Positions 38,325 through 49,849 are shown, counted from the stretch's first letter. The stretch: 64,000 bases of DNA from Patella vulgata (GCF_932274485.2 NC_065884.2:23545622-23609621), one strand, 5' to 3'. Numbers and translations: made by a program. Notes: generated from the sequence alone by a model not told the origin.

Positions 38325-39590
38325 ATTATGCCGTCGCCCCTGTCCGTCCGGATGTCCGTCCGCCCGTCAACAATTTATTTGTGGACACAGGTCACAATTT
38401 TTATCTGATTTTGACGAAACTTGAAATATAGGTATATCTCCCAATGATCTCGGTTCCTTTCGGTATTGGCATGTATCGAACCATAACTTCACGCTTTTAG
38501 ATTGTGGACACTCTAGAGGTCACAATTTTCATCTGATTTGGAGGTGCGCGTGCTGTATCATAAAGTCTGTCATTGAGTCGACTGGCGTGGTTTCGAATCC
38601 CCGGTTGTACGTGACAAGGAGTAGGGTCGCCTGTCCAACCTCGTGGGTTTTCTCCAGGTCCTCCGGTTTCCTCCCACTGCTAAAGACCTCTGTGCGCAAG
38701 CGAATTATTGAACTAAAATTAAACCATATGTTAGTCCCGAAATGACCTAGTTTGTGTCGAGTGGACGTTCAACCCCATTTCTCTCTCTCTCTCTCTCCCT
38801 CTCTCTCTCTCTGATTTGGAGGAATGCTAATAAGTATGTTTATTACCCAAAGATCTTGGTTCCTTTTCATATTCGCGCTTATCGGATTGTAACATCCTGA
38901 ATTATGGCCCCTGATTATACGAAAAAACGCGTTTTTAGCTTGTGGTCCTCAATAGATTACATTTTTAAAATCCAATTCCAAAAACCGTTTAAATATCTCA
39001 CTGCAACACCATAGTGTAGGCCGAGTTCAAATTTGTGGACCTTCTAGAGGTCCGATTTTGGTGAAACTTGAAATGCATGTTTATAACCCGAAGATCTTGG
39101 TCCCTTTCGATATTGACGAATATCGGATCGTAACTTACTGAATATGGCCGCTGATTGTACGAAAAATCGCGTTTTTATCTTGTGATCCCACTGCGGTCAC
39201 AATTTTTATCCAATTTAAAAAAAAAACGTTCGAACATATCACCGTTACACCATAATATCAGTTGAGTTCGAATTTCGTGAAAATGGCCGCTCCTTATACA
39301 TAAATAGTGTAAAGTTGTGGGTGAACCCTCCAGAAGTCACAATTTTTATCCGATTTTGATGAAACTTGAAATGTTTGTTTATAACCCAAAGATCTTGGTT
39401 CCTGTCGATATTCGCGCATATCAGACTGTAAACTTCCTGGATTATGGCCCCTGATTGTACAAGAAATCCTGTTTTTTTAGCTTGTGGACTTTCCAGAGGT
39501 CACAATTTTTACCCGATTTTTAAAACCGTTTAAATATATTACCATTCCGACATACTGAAGGCTGAGCTCGAATTTCGGGAAAATCGAAAC
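38325..39590. repeat. GTCCGTCC-type repeat block, copy 2, interrupted by a SINE
   Basis: Starts GTATTATGCCGTCGCCCCTG and repeats, with periods of about 150-170 bp, GAGGTCACAATTTTTATCCG, TGATGAAACTTGAAATG, AAAGATCTTGGTTCC and TTATGGCCCCTGATTGTACG. A family B SINE is inserted at 38543-38809. Confidence 0.65.
38543..38809 (+). repeat. SINE family B inside the GTCCGTCC-type block
   Basis: The head lacks its first 30 or so bases; body and (CT)n tail are intact. TCTGATTTGGA at 38532-38542 and 38810-38820 is the target duplication. Confidence 0.88.
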
Positions 39591-39595
39591 GAAAC

Positions 39596-39790
39596 TAATA
39601 AATTATTTTCACTATGTCAAGATCCGTCGAGCTGTAAAAGCCAACCCTGTTGCATTTGCAAAACTCAAAGTTCTGTGAGTAAGGCGCTTGATAACTAACA
39701 ACCAGGAGGTACAAAGTGCTATCCCTGGAATTGTTCAGCGTGGATTCCCATTGTCAGACTTTCAAGACGGAGGGTCTGGCAACCCCGTTT
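39596..39790 (+). repeat. Duplicated segment, copy 1 (with old SINE A head)
   Basis: TTTTCACTATGTCAAGATCC and CTGTAAAAGCCAACCCTGTT recur at 40890-40940. Both copies run into a plus-strand family A SINE (CAGGAGGTACAAAGTGCTAT here), suggesting one segment copied twice. Confidence 0.6.
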
Positions 39791-40185
39791 TCCATGTTGG
39801 CATTGCGCGGCGTGTCAGTGCGCACTTTCCCTGGATACGTTTGCATTAGACCGACTTTTTCGCCGGCGAAATGTAATGCGACCGTTTCTATGTTATCGAT
39901 GAGCGATTTTTTTGCTGGCGTTTTTTCTCGCGCGAAGCGAAATTTTAACAGATGTTCCCGAAGAACAGAAAATCAAATTAGTGTGGCCTAAATGATATCA
40001 AGTATTCCGGATATAGTAAATACAATATGCATCGTGCACGCTGTCCGTCTTCTTTAATTTTGTCGACCATCCATCCATTTCGAAACATATTTTTGACTGC
40101 TCCATCTATTGGCCACTCAGCGATTATTTTACATATTAATTATAAAAATACATTCAGATGTCTTCAGGTGAGCTTCACTCAGCAT

Positions 40186-40545
40186 CAATCTGATTAAAAC
40201 ACAGATCCTATTCGTTTCGTTTTTGTAGTTCAAAATTTCGTTTTACTTGTCTGTACCACACTAGGAGCTGGAAGAGTTGTTATAATTGACGTGTTCTGAA
40301 TAGTGTGAGGTATAGTGTTTCTGAATAGTGTGAGGTATTAGCCAATGAAACGGTCTGTTACGGCGAACTTTAGGCGTGTTTTACACGGAACTGTGGGTAA
40401 TCCACTAGTAACACTAATGCTGATTGGTTAATCAAATGTCTTACGTCATAGGCTCACTTGCCGTTCGCATGACCTCTGACGTGACGTGTAGGCCATCGAA
40501 AGTATAAAAAAATGAAACGAAATATAGATCTGTATTTTAACCAGA
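40186..40545 (+). mobile_element. TIR element family H, copy 1, with 12-bp target duplication
   Basis: The ends CTGATTAAAACACAGATC...TTCGTTTCGTTTTT and AAAATGAAACGAAATATAGATCT...TTAACCAG are inverted copies of about 38 bp. TTCACTCAGCAT is repeated on both sides (40174-40185 and 40546-40557) as a target-site duplication. A 27-bp internal block (TTCTGAATAGTGTGAGGTAT) is tandemly doubled. No coding capacity. Confidence 0.72.
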
Positions 40546-40882
40546 TTCACTCAGCATAACATTTACTTTATATAATTATAAAAACATGTAAGATTCAACT
40601 TTTAAAGGAAACAATTCGTTTTTATTTCGTCTTGCAACACTCGGCAGTATCTCTTATATTATGGTTTTGCCTGGCAATTTTGATTCTTAGCACACGGTCC
40701 AAAATCATAGCTACGATAAGCTCCGTGGTGAAATGGACAACTGCTTTTCGAATGTAAAATATTATATTTGAGTATGCGTTATAAATCAAGATCACCACAG
40801 GAGCATGAGAAGAAGTCATAATAAAAGGTCTAAAGTCTAAACATCATTGGAGGGATTTTTTTTTTTTGTTTGTTGTACAACT

Positions 40883-41325
40883 AATAAATTTTCACTATGT
40901 CAAGATCTGTCTAACTGTAAAAGCCAACCCTGTTGGATTTTCACAACGGTAATTAACTGAATGCTTCGTGTCCACACACTTTTTGTTTATTGGTAGTCTC
41001 GGTGGTCCCGTTAGTAAGGCGATTGATCACTAACCATCCAGGAGGTACAAGGTGCTATCCCGGTGTTGGCCGAGAAAGTTCTCTGGAATTGTCCAGCGTG
41101 GATTCGAATTGTCAGAGGTTCAAGACGAAGGGTATGGCAAGTAACAATAGAACGAAATACCAAGGTCATGTGTACACATTGGCCTTCATGTAAAAGAATC
41201 CTCATGCTGTCAAGGCAAAATTTCCCCCATAACGCACTGTATGACGTACTCACTTCTTCATTAGCCCAGTTGGTGTAGAAAAGTATCGGACGTCAAACCC
41301 AATTTCATTCATTCATTCTTTTCCT
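40883..41325 (+). repeat. Duplicated segment, copy 2, with full-length-like SINE A (41000-41325)
   Basis: The unique part matches 39596-39665. The SINE runs from a tRNA-like head (GGTCCCGTTAGTAAGGCG) through ATTCGAATTGTCAG to the tail GGACGTCAAACCCAATTTC and (ATTC)n. Confidence 0.65.
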
Positions 41326-41967
41326 TTATTACAAATCAGAAATCACGGTTGCTCGATGAGTATAAACAGGAGATCCCTGTTCGACACCCCGAAAAAAGTT
41401 CCTCGGAATTTTCAAATTCCTTAACAGGTACAAATTAGTAGATGATAGCCATGTATATGGGGTTCTATAACGACCTTTTTTGGGGAATGACGCTGGCCAA
41501 GGGGCATTGATGGTAACAAAATATAAAAGTGAAAGTACAAAATTAGCAACACCGCTAGTTCATTTTCATTTGTCCAAGTATTGTTTAGCAGTGTCGAAAA
41601 GAGTTAAATCCTTTTGGCTTAGGCCCAATAAAAGTTATAAATCGGGGTTCTGTGGTGTATTATGTTAATTAATTATGGTGGACGTTTTACACTTTAACAA
41701 AAAAAAACTATTTTGGTTAGAGGAGGCTTACTCTGTCAACATTGGTACATACACACGGTATTATCTTGATACTGGATTTATTGATAAGACAACGCATAAA
41801 ATCCATTGAAATCGTCAATTTTATTTTGTTCCAAACCAAAGAGGTCTTTTAAGTGTCCTTCAACTGAATCCACATTGAATCTAAATGATCTAGTTTTTTT
41901 TATGCCGAGTTTACCTCAACATCATATATTACAAATGTTGCGATTTCGATCAATTAATGTCTTACAA

Positions 41968-42090
41968 GGGTTAGGATCGCCTTCCTAATAACCTTGTTTT
42001 TTTTTCTTCTCCAAGACTTCTGTCAACTTCCATGTCTAAAGACCCCTACGCGTATGCGTGTAAATACCCACCCCTCTCTCTCTCTAGAAT
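41968..42090 (+). repeat. SINE family B, old fragment
   Basis: GGGTTAGGATCGCCTTCCTA, CTTCTCCAAGACTTC, CTAAAGACCCCTACGCGTAT, then (CT)n. Confidence 0.55.
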
Positions 42091-42269
42091 GGAAAGCAAA
42101 TCGCTCAGACCTACTCATATGTGGTTATTTAACAATGAGAACATTTTAAATATTGAGATTGATGCTTTGTGCATTTTAAACATTTTATTTTGTCGTTTGT
42201 GATCAAATCAGCCAATTTTAATTACTTCTGCATTGTCTTGTGGGGTATATCTTTCTTTGTAAATTAAAA

Positions 42270-42476
42270 ATGGCACTAGAAACCATAGAGTACACGATTC
42301 GTGTACTGATTTTAAAATGTTTTATTTTGTGGCTTGGATATTGGGATCCTATACTTTCACCGTAAGGTAACAACATCTATATACATTGTACATTGATTGA
42401 AATGGACCAGTATTGAACTCTAATTCGTGTTTTGAATATTTTGGATAATATTGAGATAGAGGTTTAGTCTCTTTAA
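42270..42476 (+). mobile_element. MITE family F, copy 4 (right part, old)
   Basis: Keeps the palindrome core GTACACGATTCGTGTAC (42290-42306) and the end GGTTTAGTCTCTTTAA. The left half is missing or unrecognisable. Confidence 0.6.
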
Positions 42477-42948
42477 GATAAAGAGATAAATTTTAAACTC
42501 TAAATTGAAACTTGATTAGCAGGATGTTTCTAAACGACTAGGGATTAAAATAAAGGGATAACCATAAATGTGTCAAAACGTAAATTGAGCTAAAGCCTTC
42601 AGAGAATGTGATATTTGTTTTTGTTATAAGCATGGGGTAGTGTTTGTAAAAGATAAGATATAATATTTATTACATAATCCTGCGACGTAAAAATTACAAA
42701 TGTCAAATGCATGATTCCGGTGTAGAGTAGTTCACCTATTTTACATGTTTACGAGGAATTGAGTTACATTTTATCCTGCATTGAGTTACATATTTTATTT
42801 CTTCCCACACCTTGACATGCGCAGGGTACCTTTTATGTTCGATTAAAATCAGATAAATAAAAAATAAAACAAATCTTCGCCCGAAAATTTACACTAATGA
42901 TCGTGAGTTAAATGCCATTATGTACCCAGTGAGGAAGGAAGAAGAGTT

Positions 42949-43092
42949 TGAAATGAAATGAAATGGGGTTTAATCCTTACTATTCTGCTCAGACTGGGAT
43001 AACGAGAGAGAGAGCGAGAAATGGGGTTTAACGTCCACTCGACACAAACTATGGTTTTTAATTTTATTTCAATAATTCGCTTGCGCGTAGGG
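42949..43092 (-). repeat. SINE A fragment abutting a SINE B fragment
   Basis: 42949-43001 is the family A tail (GAAATGAAATGGGGTTTAAT...TGGGATAACG). 43002-43092 is the family B tail (GAGAGAG...GGGGTTTAACGTCCACTCGA to CGCTTGCGCGTAGGG). Confidence 0.75.
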
Positions 43093-43559
43093 AATTGGGC
43101 TAACGGAAACTGTCGAAGAGTCGCTAATGAGCGCGTTTGCTTTTCATTTATTATTTGTATAGAGTCTCTGATAATGCTAGTTATTTCCTTGCTTCGTCGT
43201 CGGAGACAGCTGTTACTTTGCTTTGTTTTAATTTGGGTCTTTGGTTTATAGAGAACACGTGAATACTTTTAATAAAACTTTTGACTCGCCTACGGCCTGC
43301 CGAATTTCTAAATTAAAGGGGAATTTATGTGAGATTTAAAGAAAAGGCTGACGGTTCTTATTATACTTATTGAAATATCAGTCCAATAACTGTATTCTGA
43401 ATGCAGTTTCAAACAGTGAATGCAATTAAATTTGTATTATTTTCAATCCAAATAAAGTGCTTTTAATATATCAAAGGAGAAAGCTGTATGTGGCGTCAAG
43501 CATTTCCGCGAAATTTTGGCTTGGCCGTTGATATTATAAAGCGCTTAACGCAGATATGG

Positions 43560-43715
43560 CGGGTAATGTTCATTCCACTCAGTATCGAGTCCACCCGCGC
43601 CGATGTCCTAGACAGTTGATTATGACCTTATCGTGTGAATAAGTGTCTAAATGATTATTTATATAACATTCGAATCCAAATTTGACTCTACATAATGTGT
43701 CTTTAAGTGTTTAGG
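43560..43715. mobile_element. MITE family D, old right-half remnant
   Basis: The end of this stretch (CATAATGTGTCTTTAA) and its spacing of TGTCTAAATGATTATTTATATAACATT resemble the right half of copy 2. The left end is not clear. Confidence 0.4.
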
Positions 43716-43876
43716 TAACTATATCCGATATTAAAGTTATGGTAAGCGATACAATGTTTCAACGGTTTTATTTATGGGTATAATCCGTTTTTTTTTTTCG
43801 TTTAACCTGTTTTCACAGGTTTATATTTGCTTTAAATATTTCGATATTTTAATAGTTAACAGCGTTAACACCCAAA

Positions 43877-44154
43877 GTCAATATTTACATACGATAGTGT
43901 TTGATAATATGCAAAGCGTGAATAAAACATGCAGTTTTTCCGTATCAGTTTAAACATATTAATTAAAATAAATAAATTATAGAGTTAGCTAAGCTTATAT
44001 ATTAAAGATACATTAGTCAATATTTACATACGGTAGTGTTTGATAATATGCAAAACGTGAATAAAACATGCAGTTTTTCCGTATCAGTTTAAACATTTTA
44101 ATTAAAACAAATAAATTATAGAGTTAGCTAAGCTTATATATTAAAGATACATTA
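43877..44154. repeat. Tandem duplication, two 139-bp units
   Basis: GTCAATATTTACATACGATA at 43877 and GTCAATATTTACATACGGTA at 44016 begin units that differ at only a few positions and both end TTAAAGATACATTA, the left end of MITE family D. Confidence 0.85.
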
Positions 44155-44525
44155 TGGGAGGTAAGATAAGGAGCTGGCAGTTCTCGCTATAATAGTTGAA
44201 AACTAGATAATGTAAAGGAAATTTGCTGCAAATTTCAATCAAATTAAGCGAGTGAAATTTCGGCCTAGCCTCAATCATCATTACTAAAGTCTGTTCGATA
44301 AAAACATCATAGTCTCGATCATCCATTTCATGATTAATTGATGAATGGAAGTTGAGCAGCAAATGGGTTCATAATCCAGTAAATATCGCATGCTTTCGCT
44401 GCCATCGAGAGTTGATAATGGTCTGGATAAGTTAATTAATGTCTAATTAATAATTTAGATAACATTTCAGGCCTAAAGAAAGACCTGCAATTGGCAGATT
44501 TAACTCTTGCATAATGTATGTTTAA
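44141..44525. mobile_element. MITE family D, copy 3 (TTAA-ended)
   Basis: Left end TTAAAGATACATTATGGGAG, right end CTCTTGCATAATGTATGTTTAA. Best preserved copy of the family, 385 bp, with TTAA at both edges. It adjoins a 139-bp tandem duplication whose units also end in TTAAAGATACATTA. Confidence 0.75.
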
Positions 44526-45204
44526 ATATATTAATTGAACTGATAACAATTGTATTTTGTTGTGACTTTAATTTGGAAATATTTGATTGATAGATTCATA
44601 TAAGGCATATTTACTGAAAGAAAACTAAAACAGCCTATTAGTGGTTAAAAAAATCACGCCTATTGTATCCTATTAATTTATGCTGAATAACAAACGTTAG
44701 GCCTTTATAATTGAAATAGTGTTCAGTCCAGCTATATGCAATTACATTTTTTTTTTTAAAAAAAAAGATAAAAAGAAAAAAAAAGAAAAAGCTGTTTGTT
44801 TGTTTATTAGAAACATTTATTACGTAAGCAATGTTTAGGTCTATATATTTAAACTAAAAACAATCTTTTAATTATTTGAATTAGGAAATATTGGTAATTT
44901 GCAAATATCCAGTTTAGGCGATATTTCACCTAAAAAGTAACTGAAATTTTGAGGATTTGAAGCTGGAATAATTTATAGGTCTTTAATAATTGTGCCTTTG
45001 CTTGCTTGGGTTTTTTGTTTATGGACTTTTTGTGTGGATACAATATGTAATTATTGTCACATATTGTGTTGATAAAAAATAAATAATGCACATAATATTA
45101 TTTGTGTGGATATAAATTAAATATGAATGGACATAATTGACCGATAACTGTGATCAGCAGTACTCGAACATGTTTACAGTTTATTTCGGTTATTTCGTCT
45201 TCCT

Positions 45205-45268
45205 TGACTCCGTTGGTGCAGGAAAGCAAGACGTTAACCCCTATTTCGTTTCATTTCATTCAGCTCGG
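45205..45268 (+). repeat. SINE family A tail fragment
   Basis: GACTCCGTTGGTGCAGGAAA, CAAGACGTTAACCCCTATTT and an ATTTC-type tail. Confidence 0.6.
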
Positions 45269-45401
45269 TTCTTATGTACATTTTAGATTAAACCGGTATG
45301 GATTACGACAGCAGACTGCCTTTATCTGCACATGGTAAAAAAAATTACAATTATCTATATGACGTCAATTACCCGTTTAAAATGCGTTATATTTATAATC
45401 T

Positions 45402-46227
45402 TTAAAGTGGCATTTAGCGATTGGGAAACACATTAACAGAACACAATTTTTATGGGAAAACAATCACTGGTTTTATTCTAACAGCACGACGTTACGAAAA
45501 ATATCCTGTTATCGTTATACATATGTAAATGGTCTCATCATTTTTACCTTACCAATTTTTCCCTTTTGAAGATCTTCATTACTCGTTATATTAATTGTTA
45601 CTATATGTCTGGATTGTTTATTTAGTTAACCAATTATCTTGTTTTGTTATTATTATTATTTAATCTCTGTAAATGGCTTCATCATGGATATCCTGTATAT
45701 TAACCTAAGGTTTACTAACTACTACTACTACCTGGTGCTTTAAAGTCTGCTTCCACAGAAATGATATCGCAGACAAGACATAGGAGAGCCGAGGCTTCTT
45801 CCTGTTTTTAGAATATGATTTTGCAATCTTTTCATTTGCGGCCTTAGGCCATGGAGTAGGTTTAGTTGGATGTTCATCCCTTTATTTAATAAAATACGTA
45901 TTGTTTGGTAGTTGATCTGTGGAGTCAGCATATATGCGGACATATATGCGTCTCATTTCTGGATTGGAGGTTTACTAAATGTCGTGAGGTTAATATATGT
46001 TATACATGATGAAGCCATTTAGTTTACTAAACATCATTGTCTGCGATTCACTCAAGGTGGAAGCGGGCGTAATACTCTACGAACGAACGAACTAAATGTC
46101 ATCTTGCTTGATAACAATAATACAATACTTGTCGAAACGTCGTCCTTTTAGAATAAAAACCAGTGATAATTTCCCATCACAATTGTGTTCTGTTGATGTG
46201 TTTCCCAATCGCTAAATGTCACTTTAA
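45402..46227. mobile_element. TIR element family E (long TIRs, TTAA-ended), with a nested element
   Basis: Terminal inverted repeats of about 100 bp start TTAAAGTGGCATTTAGCGAT at the left and end ATCGCTAAATGTCACTTTAA at the right. They continue through GGGAAACACAT, AACAGAACACAAT and CACTGGTTTTTATTCTA to an ACGACGTT block. The centre contains a second inverted pair (45740-46074). No transposase is present. Confidence 0.72.
45740..46074. mobile_element. Nested miniature element family J inside family E
   Basis: A terminal block TTAAAGTCTGCTTCCAC...TGATATCGCAGACAA at 45740-45777 recurs inverted at 46036-46070 (TTGTCTGCGATTCA...GGTGGAAGCGGGCG). Solitary copies of this block occur at 26338, 53497 and 56565. 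Confidence 0.55.
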
Positions 46228-48705
46228 GACGGGTAGTTGACATCACATCGATAACTGTTAAAAATGCATAATGTTATTATATATTATTACCTAAATTTGA
46301 ATATGATTATGTTTATCCGGCTTTTTTCTTGCTTATATAATTATGCGTAAATAATTTAATATGCTTGTGCATTAATTTATGTTTAATATCGAAAATGTGA
46401 CATTGACCGATTCGTCATGGAATTTATGGTGGTATATAAGTAGACTTCTTTTTTTTGTAGAGGTCATTAATTGTATAATTAATTATATAATCATCGGTGG
46501 TTCCAGCTGGCAATGAAAAAGTTAAATATTTAGAGAATCAACATTTTCAGTATACGTCAGACTCTTTTGCGTTATCAATGAATGAAAGAATGAACCTACC
46601 GGGATAATGCTGTATAGCGCTTGAAAATATTAATAATAATATGCATGTCCCCCAATCCTAAAAAAATAGTTTAAAAATAATTGGTTCCTCAAAATAAATA
46701 ATAGCTAATAATTCCAGCATACGCTTAAAATATTCATTGCCTGTTTCACAAAGGCTTTACTTAAGTGCGTCATTCAAACGGGCCCTCTGTCCAACACATA
46801 CTGACCAATCAAACAAATCTGACACAGATATTGACCAACTATGTGTTTTTTTCTGCGAGTACTTCGCTTTCCACATAAAGCAAGCGGGTTCGTTTTCCCC
46901 ACGTTTTGTTTTTCTATCCGCATTGATGATACCAAACAGCAATCAGTTGGATCCCCTGTTTTAACTTGATTTTATTATGACAAGTGGAAATGAAAATGAA
47001 ATGAAATGGTGTTTAACGTCCTACTGTTTTGTCACGAACTGGGCTAATGGAGACGGGATTACAAGTGGAAAAGATGACCCATCCTCTCTCCTCACGACAG
47101 TGAATACATCTATAATGTATTGGAATTTAAATTTGTAATAAACAACAAAATTACACAGACCCTTGGTCTTTCACTGAATCTGATTAATCATGCAGAATCA
47201 ATAGAGCAGAGGAGAAGTCTGACTTTTGTAGCCCATGTTGTTCTACCCACGGAGTCAAGTCTCCATAGCATATCTATTGTATGGTAAAACGATAGGTTTG
47301 GTCCAATATTTTATGAATGATAACATATAGGACACAGCTAACTCGTACCGACCGCATTCACCTTTTGCCCCGTCCGAAAAACCAGTTTTATGTATTTGAA
47401 GGACAAATTTGCAAAATTGTGAATGGACAGTATCAGTTTCCTTCCTATACCCATCTTCGTTATGCATCTATCGTAGCAATGATCTCCGTGTTAAAATTAT
47501 ATTTAACCAGTTCTATCACATATGTGATAATGGCTGACACCAATATTGTCCTTTAATAAACACTGGAGTAGTATACATGTTTATAGATTTCTGCAATTAC
47601 GATACAAATACATTTGCTAATGTCAAATCATAAAGGAATTTGTTTAGATGAAATTGGTTGATAAACGGTTTGTAGAAAGCATCCCAATGGCCTTATGTTT
47701 CAGATTAAACAGAGATGTATGAGATGCATTGAGGTATTTTAGAAAGGTGAAGAACTATTTATTTAAAAAAAGAATGGACCCCAATAATGCAACCTTGGTA
47801 AATGGAATCAGATATTTAAACAATTCCATGAGATTTGGTAACGCCCATTTCCATTATAGTTCTGCTTATTGTTTTAAAAAAAACCCAAGGGTTTGAATCA
47901 TTGTTAGTAAACGTGAGATCAAATGAGTAAAACGTCTTAACAGTATCAAGGAATTTGTTCTAACCTTGAGATATTTAAGGGGTAATTGTTTAATCGGTTT
48001 CATGATTTCTAAAACATGTAGGTCACTTAATAACCTTCACACATTAATTCATTCATACAAACTATTACATATCCTATAAATGCAATCAATGTGCATCTGC
48101 TGATGGTATGACATCATCATCACTTTGGGCTATAGTGTAATACCACTAAAAACATATTGTGAGAGTATTTTTGGCACATTTTGAACACCCGGTTGATGGC
48201 CAAATATTGTGAACATACATCTAAGACTTGCGCCGTTGGAATCTTTTAAATATTATTGCAAAGATGTTAATTTGTAAGTAAACGGAACATATTTTAATCA
48301 CACAATCCGTAATACACTTACACATGCCATACAGTGTTGTCAGTCTGAGTGAAATCAGATATCAATTTCGTTTCGTTTTATTTCTGATGTGCAATTGACG
48401 TGCAAAAGTCAGAAACATAATTGAAACGGAATTGGAACTGGATATTAAACAGATATTGTTCAACCTTTACATTATATATCGGCATTTTGTTACAGAAAAT
48501 ATATAATCTGTATATTATAATGGCTTTAATGTATCGACGAATTCAACCCTGCGCCGTTTTTATTTTATTTGATTCAACTTGTCATTGCTGTCAACTGGTC
48601 ATATGAATAAACCGGAAGTGACGCAACCCGTTACAATAAAACACAGACTAAATACTAGATGTTTAGGCTAATGTTGAGAACACGTCTTAGCATTCCAAAA
48701 TAATC
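46228..48705. other. Gene-free stretch
   Basis: Apart from the 70-bp SINE A insertion nothing is recognised. Two opposing frames near 47255-47556 are short and without family resemblance. A CGCTTGAAAATATTAATAAT word near 46618 may be an old LINE 3' end. Confidence 0.4.
46991..47060 (-). repeat. SINE family A, 70-bp tail-only insertion
   Basis: Only the tail and the last 50 or so bases of the SINE are present, flanked by ACAAGTGGAAA at 46980-46990 and 47061-47071. Confidence 0.82.
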
Positions 48706-48956
48706 TAGAGAGAGCTGGTTTAACGTCCACTCGACTCAAACTAGGCAATTTCAGGACTAACCTGTAGTTCAACTTTATTTCAATAATTGCCTTGCGCGTA
48801 GGGGTCTTTAGCTGTTTGAGGAAACTGGAGGACCAGAAGTAATCCATGAGGTTGGAAAGGCGATCCTACTCTTTGTCGAAACCATACAACTCGACTCAGT
48901 GGCAGACCTTGTGATCTAACGCACACGCGTCAAAACATTCGGCAACCCCAACCCCC
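48706..48956 (-). repeat. SINE family B, diverged
   Basis: AGAGAGAGCTGGTTTAACGT, GGACTAACCTGTAG, CCTTGCGCGTAGGGGTCTTT, GAGGTTGGAAAGGCGATCCT, head ACATTCGGCAACCCCAACC. Confidence 0.8.
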
Positions 48957-49101
48957 TTAAAATAAATGACATGAAATGATTATTGTAGTTATATAGTGCC
49001 TCAAGTTTCCAATGAACGTTCAGGATAAAATAACTAACTGGTACGCTATACTTCGAAACGTAGCACAGAATGAACATAATCTGGATATATAAAACAAAGA
49101 A

Positions 49102-49849
49102 ATCTGTTTAAAATACAGATCTATATTTCGTTTCGTATACTTCCGATGGCTTCTACTATACATGAAGATCTGACCGGTTGCCTGGGTTAGATCTATTTGA
49201 TAAGGCCAACTTCAAGTTTGGTCAAAGGTCACGAGATGTGAACAATAATACCAGAATACCAGAAGCACCATCCAAGGAAGACCATCAGCGCCACCAACAC
49301 CAATAAACAGTGAAATCGCCCTTGTATATAAATCTAATGTATTGTATGTATTTTTAATAAAACTAGGAAATATCACGAACTAATTTTTCATCATCCTAGG
49401 TCAGTGCTTATGTGGAGATTTAACCTCTCCCCCAAATTCTTAGACCTAAACCTAACCCTGTACCTAGGCATAATGCTTACTCTAACCCTAACCTACAATC
49501 TCGCAAACAACCTTATTTACATCTCAGCAACCTTGACGAAAATTGTGCTGGCCTTAACAAATAAATCTAGCCATTGTAGTGGAAGGTCGCGTCGGGGATC
49601 ATATGAGCGGCTTTTGAGCCTATGGCGTCATTATTCGATTAACCATTCAGCGTTGATGTTTCTTGTGGGTTACCTACAGTTCCGTGTACCTAACGCCCAA
49701 AACTCGCAGAGCACGCCAAGAAGCCACCGTAACAGACCGTTTTATTGACTATAACAACTCTTCCAGATCCTAGTGTAGTAAAGACAAGTAAAACGAAATT
49801 TTTAACTATAAAAAACGAAACAAAATAGGATCTGTGTTTTAATCAGATT
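49102..49849 (-). mobile_element. TIR element family H, copy 2 (inverted, longer)
   Basis: Left end ATCTGTTTAAAATACAGATC and right end GGATCTGTGTTTTAATCAGAT. Inner blocks CAACTCTTCCAGATCCTAGT, GTAACAGACCGTTTTATTGA and TTCCGTGTACCTAACGCC match copy 1 in reverse. About 380 bp (49175-49560) are absent from copy 1 and include a CCTAACCCTAACC-like stretch. The flanks do not give a clear target duplication. Confidence 0.65.

Noticed and set aside
47255-47556. Opposing 70- and 79-codon frames
   Set aside because: Overlap on both strands, no motif, no splice sites.
49404-49748. 114-codon frame with a CCTAACCCTAACC-like stretch (possible telomere relic)
   Set aside because: It lies inside TIR element H copy 2; the telomere-like words are too few and impure.
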